DNA of 8,169 nt. Source: an uncultured Chloroflexaceae bacterium (GTDB lineage Bacteria; Chloroflexota; Chloroflexia; Chloroflexales; Chloroflexaceae). Shown here in pieces: positions 6,560 to 8,169 of the stretch. A model generated the notes under the pieces. The model was not told the DNA's origin. It made no database searches and saw only the letters and a program-made list of their open reading frames with translations. Each line of letters starts with the position of its first letter. Positions within the stretch are counted from its first letter, which is position 1. The position numbers and the translations under genes were made by a program. The DNA lies in assembly GCA_937141995.1 (NCBI GenBank), contig CAKZQX010000336.1, positions 1 to 8,169 on the forward strand, read 5' to 3'.

Positions 6560-7288
6560 ATGCGACGCTTGCATGTCGGCCTGATCCCCCTGATGCTCCT
6601 GATACTGATGACATTTGCCGTACCGGTCCAGGCCCAGGATGATGAGGAGTTTGTGCTGCAACTGGCTCCATTGAACTCGGTGCGCTATGACTTCCTCTAT
6701 ACCTTCAATGGCGTACCCCTCCAGGTTTGCCAGGCTGAGTGGGAGTCGGCCAACCGGGGACATACCACATGCCAGGATCTGGTATCCATTCCTGAACTCG
6801 AACTGATCGAAGGCTATGTGCGCGAAACGGTTATTTATGATGATACGATCTATATCCGCGATAACGAGGAGAGTATCTGGCTTGCAACGGCAAATCCTTC
6901 CTTCAACCCGGATATCTCGCTGAACGAAGCGCTCTTTAGTATCAGCTTCGAATCGGCTGTCACCGAACTGGGAACCGTCACTATTCGCGGTGTACCGTCA
7001 ATACACTATCAGTACTGGTCCCTCGATGAGGAACTCAACGACGTCCAGGGCGGTCAGGTCGTTTACGACATTTTTGTCTCGAACGAGAGTTTTGTCATTC
7101 AAGACCAGATTAGTGTCCGGGCCGCAAACGACGAAGGGGAGGAAGCTGAGTTTACTCGCATCTGGGGCTACTCCAACTTCAACGCTCCCATCAGTGTATC
7201 ACCGCCACCGGCAGACCTGGTGCAGGCCGCCAGTGTTGGACCAGACAGCAGTTACATGTTTAGCCTGCGACCCGGCATGCAGCGCTAA
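6560..7288 (+). CDS. Secreted protein of unknown function
   Basis: This 242-residue protein has a clear Sec signal peptide: basic MRR start, hydrophobic stretch at about 5-22, and a likely signal peptidase I site after VQA (residue 25). There is no lipobox Cys, so it is probably released or loosely held outside the membrane. The mature part is acidic and appears beta-rich, with two Cys (57 and 71) that could form a disulfide. The section near 197-217 (FTRIWGYSNFNAPISVSPPP) resembles the end of the LppX/LprAFG or LolA-like lipid-binding fold; this is only a pattern impression. A strong ribosome binding site supports the start. Inverted copies of a 31-bp repeat lie on both sides, and no neighbouring gene suggests a partner. 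Being a real gene is well supported; function is not. Confidence 0.85.
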   Translation: MRRLHVGLIPLMLLILMTFAVPVQAQDDEEFVLQLAPLNSVRYDFLYTFNGVPLQVCQAEWESANRGHTTCQDLVSIPELELIEGYVRETVIYDDTIYIRDNEESIWLATANPSFNPDISLNEALFSISFESAVTELGTVTIRGVPSIHYQYWSLDEELNDVQGGQVVYDIFVSNESFVIQDQISVRAANDEGEEAEFTRIWGYSNFNAPISVSPPPADLVQAASVGPDSSYMFSLRPGMQR

Positions 7289-7340
7289 TACCGCACTTCT
7301 ACGACGGACGGACGCTGTGTTAACGTATCACTCAACCTGA

Positions 7341-7358
7341 TACCGGCATACGCCGGTA
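7341..7358 (+). terminator. Small hairpin downstream of the secreted-protein gene
   Basis: TACCGGC (7341-7347) pairs with GCCGGTA (7352-7358) around a 4-nt loop, 52 bp after the stop. No T-run follows. It overlaps the right copy of the 31-bp repeat, so it may belong to that repeat and not be a terminator. Confidence 0.25.
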
Positions 7359-7379
7359 AACGGGGCCTGTCTTTGATTT
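7349..7379 (-). repeat. 31-bp dispersed repeat, right copy (inverted)
   Basis: This is the reverse complement of 6335-6365 with three mismatches. It lies 60 bp past the secreted-protein gene and 23 bp before palindromic element copy 3. Confidence 0.65.
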
Positions 7380-7402
7380 CTGCAAGACCAGGCGTCATTG
7401 TC

Positions 7403-7532
7403 AGGACGTACGCGGTCGGTTCTCAACCAGGCGGTTGTCTAGATGATCGGCCCGATTTGCCTGCGGCAGGATGGAAGCTTCCATCCTGCCGCAGGCGACA
7501 TGTCCTTTCGGGTCAGTGACCGCGTAACTCCT
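7403..7532. mobile_element. Palindromic MITE-like element, copy 3 (130 bp)
   Basis: The terminal inverted repeats are AGGACGTACGCGGTC (7403-7417) and, on the opposite strand, AGGAGTTACGCGGTC (7532-7518), 13 of 15 identical. The centre is a perfect 38-bp palindrome (7459-7496). The 9-mers outside the ends are GTCATTGTC (7394-7402) and GTCATTGTT (7533-7541), 8 of 9 identical, which reads as a target duplication. The right half is 46/53 identical to copy 1 in reverse. It carries no ORF. It lies directly before the surviving end of a dehydrogenase gene. Mobility by a transposase acting in trans is inference. Confidence 0.65.
7459..7496. repeat. Perfect 38-bp palindrome at the centre of element copy 3
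   Basis: Bases 7459-7477 and 7478-7496 are exact reverse complements meeting at AAG|CTT, with no loop bases. In single-stranded DNA or RNA this would form a very stable cruciform or hairpin. Confidence 0.85.
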
Positions 7533-7533
7533 G

Positions 7534-7626
7534 TCATTGTTATGCGCCTCAGATGATGTGTCAGCCTATGTCACCGGCGAAACCCTGAGCGTCGATGGCA
7601 GCCGGTCGGCAAATGGATATGTCTAG
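7534..7626 (+). pseudogene. C-terminal remnant of a short-chain dehydrogenase/reductase
   Basis: This frame reads LLCASDDVSAYVTGETLSVD and continues GSRSANGYV to a TAG at 7624-7626. The SD-x(4)-YVTGETLSVDG pattern is the characteristic end of classical SDR enzymes, where substrate-pocket and dimer contacts lie. The frame is closed upstream by a stop at 7525-7527 inside palindromic element copy 3, and no other SDR motif (glycine-rich NAD site or YxxxK) appears before it. Only about 25-30 codons remain, so it is a broken gene. It ends 18 bp before bchY, suggesting that an intact SDR gene was once cotranscribed with bchY. Loss by insertion or rearrangement is likely; a misassembly is possible. 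Confidence 0.65.
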
Positions 7627-7632
7627 TGAGAA

Positions 7633-7638
7633 AAGGAG
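7633..7638 (+). promoter_or_regulatory. bchY ribosome binding site
   Basis: AAGGAG lies 6 nt before the ATG at 7645 and supports that start. Confidence 0.75.
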
Positions 7639-7644
7639 TCTTCA

Positions 7645-8052
7645 ATGGCTGAAGTTATTCCCCTGACCTCTGCAAATAATCCGTCGGAATCATTCAAACC
7701 CGGCGGCTGCAAACTCCACCCGCAGTCGATGTGCCCCGCCTTTGGCGCGCTCCGCGTGCTCGCACGGATCGAGGGCGCCCAACCCGCCATGGTCACCGAT
7801 ACCGGCTGCCTGTATGGATTGACCTTTGTGACCCACTTCTACGCCGCGCGCAAGAGTATCATCGCGCCCGCGCTGGGCACGGCGGAACTTTCGAGCGGCA
7901 AGGTGCAGGAGGCCGCCAACGCCGCTATCGCTGAGGCCGCGCGTGAACCCAATGTCAGCGTGATCCCGGTGATCTCGCTCTGTGTGGCCGAGACGGCCGG
8001 ACTGGCGGAGGAACTGCTGCCTACCGAAGTCGATGGCAAGCCGGTAGTGCTG
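7645..8052 (+). CDS. bchY: Chlorophyllide a reductase subunit Y, N-terminal part only
   Basis: BchY and BchZ form the catalytic, nitrogenase MoFe-like component of chlorophyllide a oxidoreductase. With the reductase BchX it reduces ring B of chlorophyllide a on the way to bacteriochlorophyll. About 136 residues are recognisable. They include GGCKLHPQSMCPAFGALRVL (21-40), DTGCLYGLTFVTHFYAARKS (52-71) and SLCVAETAG (111-119), with Cys at 22, 30, 55 and 113; conserved Cys of this family hold the [4Fe-4S] cluster. After DGKPVVL (about 8052) the frame stays open but no longer resembles BchY (LHVENAHREVRRAVF), because the opposite strand there encodes a cupin. The gene is thus cut at an inverted join and lacks roughly two thirds of its usual length. 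The true BchY similarity may extend a few codons further, to about 8067. Confidence 0.9.
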
Positions 8053-8169
8053 GGGCGTGTGCCCGCCGGGCTCCACGTCGAAAACGCGCATCGCGAAGTT
8101 CGGCGCGCCGTCTTCGCGACCCACCATCAGCCGCATCTTCACGCCCGAAGCGCCGGGCATGGTCATCGT
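8047..8169 (-). CDS. Cupin-domain protein, N-terminal fragment
   Basis: Read on the minus strand from the window end, the sequence gives MTMPGASGVKMRLMVGREDG, then APNFAMRVFDVEPGGHTPQH. This matches the start of small single-domain cupins, in which GVKxRxLxGxEDGAPNFAMRxFEVEPGGHTPxH leads into the first metal-binding motif (HxH). The fragment ends exactly where that motif should continue: the next codons on this strand are antisense bchY. The gene may begin at the ATG at 8166 or further upstream, outside the window. Such proteins bind a metal in a beta-barrel; the specific role is unknown. As a gene it is broken at the join near 8047-8067. Confidence 0.72.

Noticed and set aside
7690..8166. 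One minus-strand gene spanning the right end
   Set aside because: Only its first 40 or so codons look like protein (a cupin). The rest is antisense to clear BchY sequence, so the frame is a fusion created by the inverted join.

Overview
The window most likely comes from a chlorophototrophic Chloroflexota bacterium, a Chloroflexus/Roseiflexus-like filamentous anoxygenic phototroph. The main clue is the start of bchY, a bacteriochlorophyll biosynthesis gene, at the right end. The moderately high GC content, a DegS/NarL-type two-component pair and many intergenic palindromic repeats fit this but do not prove it. Lineage is an inference: bchY also occurs in other phototrophic phyla.

Layout. Bases 1-299 hold the 3' end of an unrecognised plus-strand gene. 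A near-consensus sigma-70 promoter (396-424) and a leader of about 255 nt precede topA (686-3388), which encodes a full DNA topoisomerase I with three zinc ribbons and a long Lys/Ala/Thr-rich tail. topA converges on a minus-strand two-component operon: a soluble DegS-like histidine kinase (4673-5767) followed by a NarL/DegU-type response regulator (3883-4623). The convergent gap (3389-3882) holds two tandem palindromic elements and terminator-like hairpins. A gene-poor stretch of about 790 bp (5768-6559) separates the kinase from a divergent gene for a secreted protein (6560-7288). After that come another palindromic element (7403-7532), the last codons of a short-chain dehydrogenase (to 7626), and bchY (from 7645).

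Two things are worth attention. First, three palindromic, MITE-like elements (3446-3641, 3651-3793, 7403-7532) share imperfect terminal inverted repeats around TTACGCRGTC and a CGCCTGCGGCAGG core arranged head to head. Each is flanked by a 9-bp near-duplicate of its target, and the first two sit in tandem with the same 9-mer before, between and after them. Second, bchY is not continuous to the window end. At about 8047-8067 its reading frame stops resembling BchY, and the opposite strand becomes the N-terminal part of a cupin gene. This is an inverted join at apparent microhomology, either an assembly or amplification chimera or a real rearrangement.

The genes do not form one pathway. topA is housekeeping, the kinase and regulator form a signalling pair of unknown stimulus, and bchY belongs to bacteriochlorophyll synthesis.
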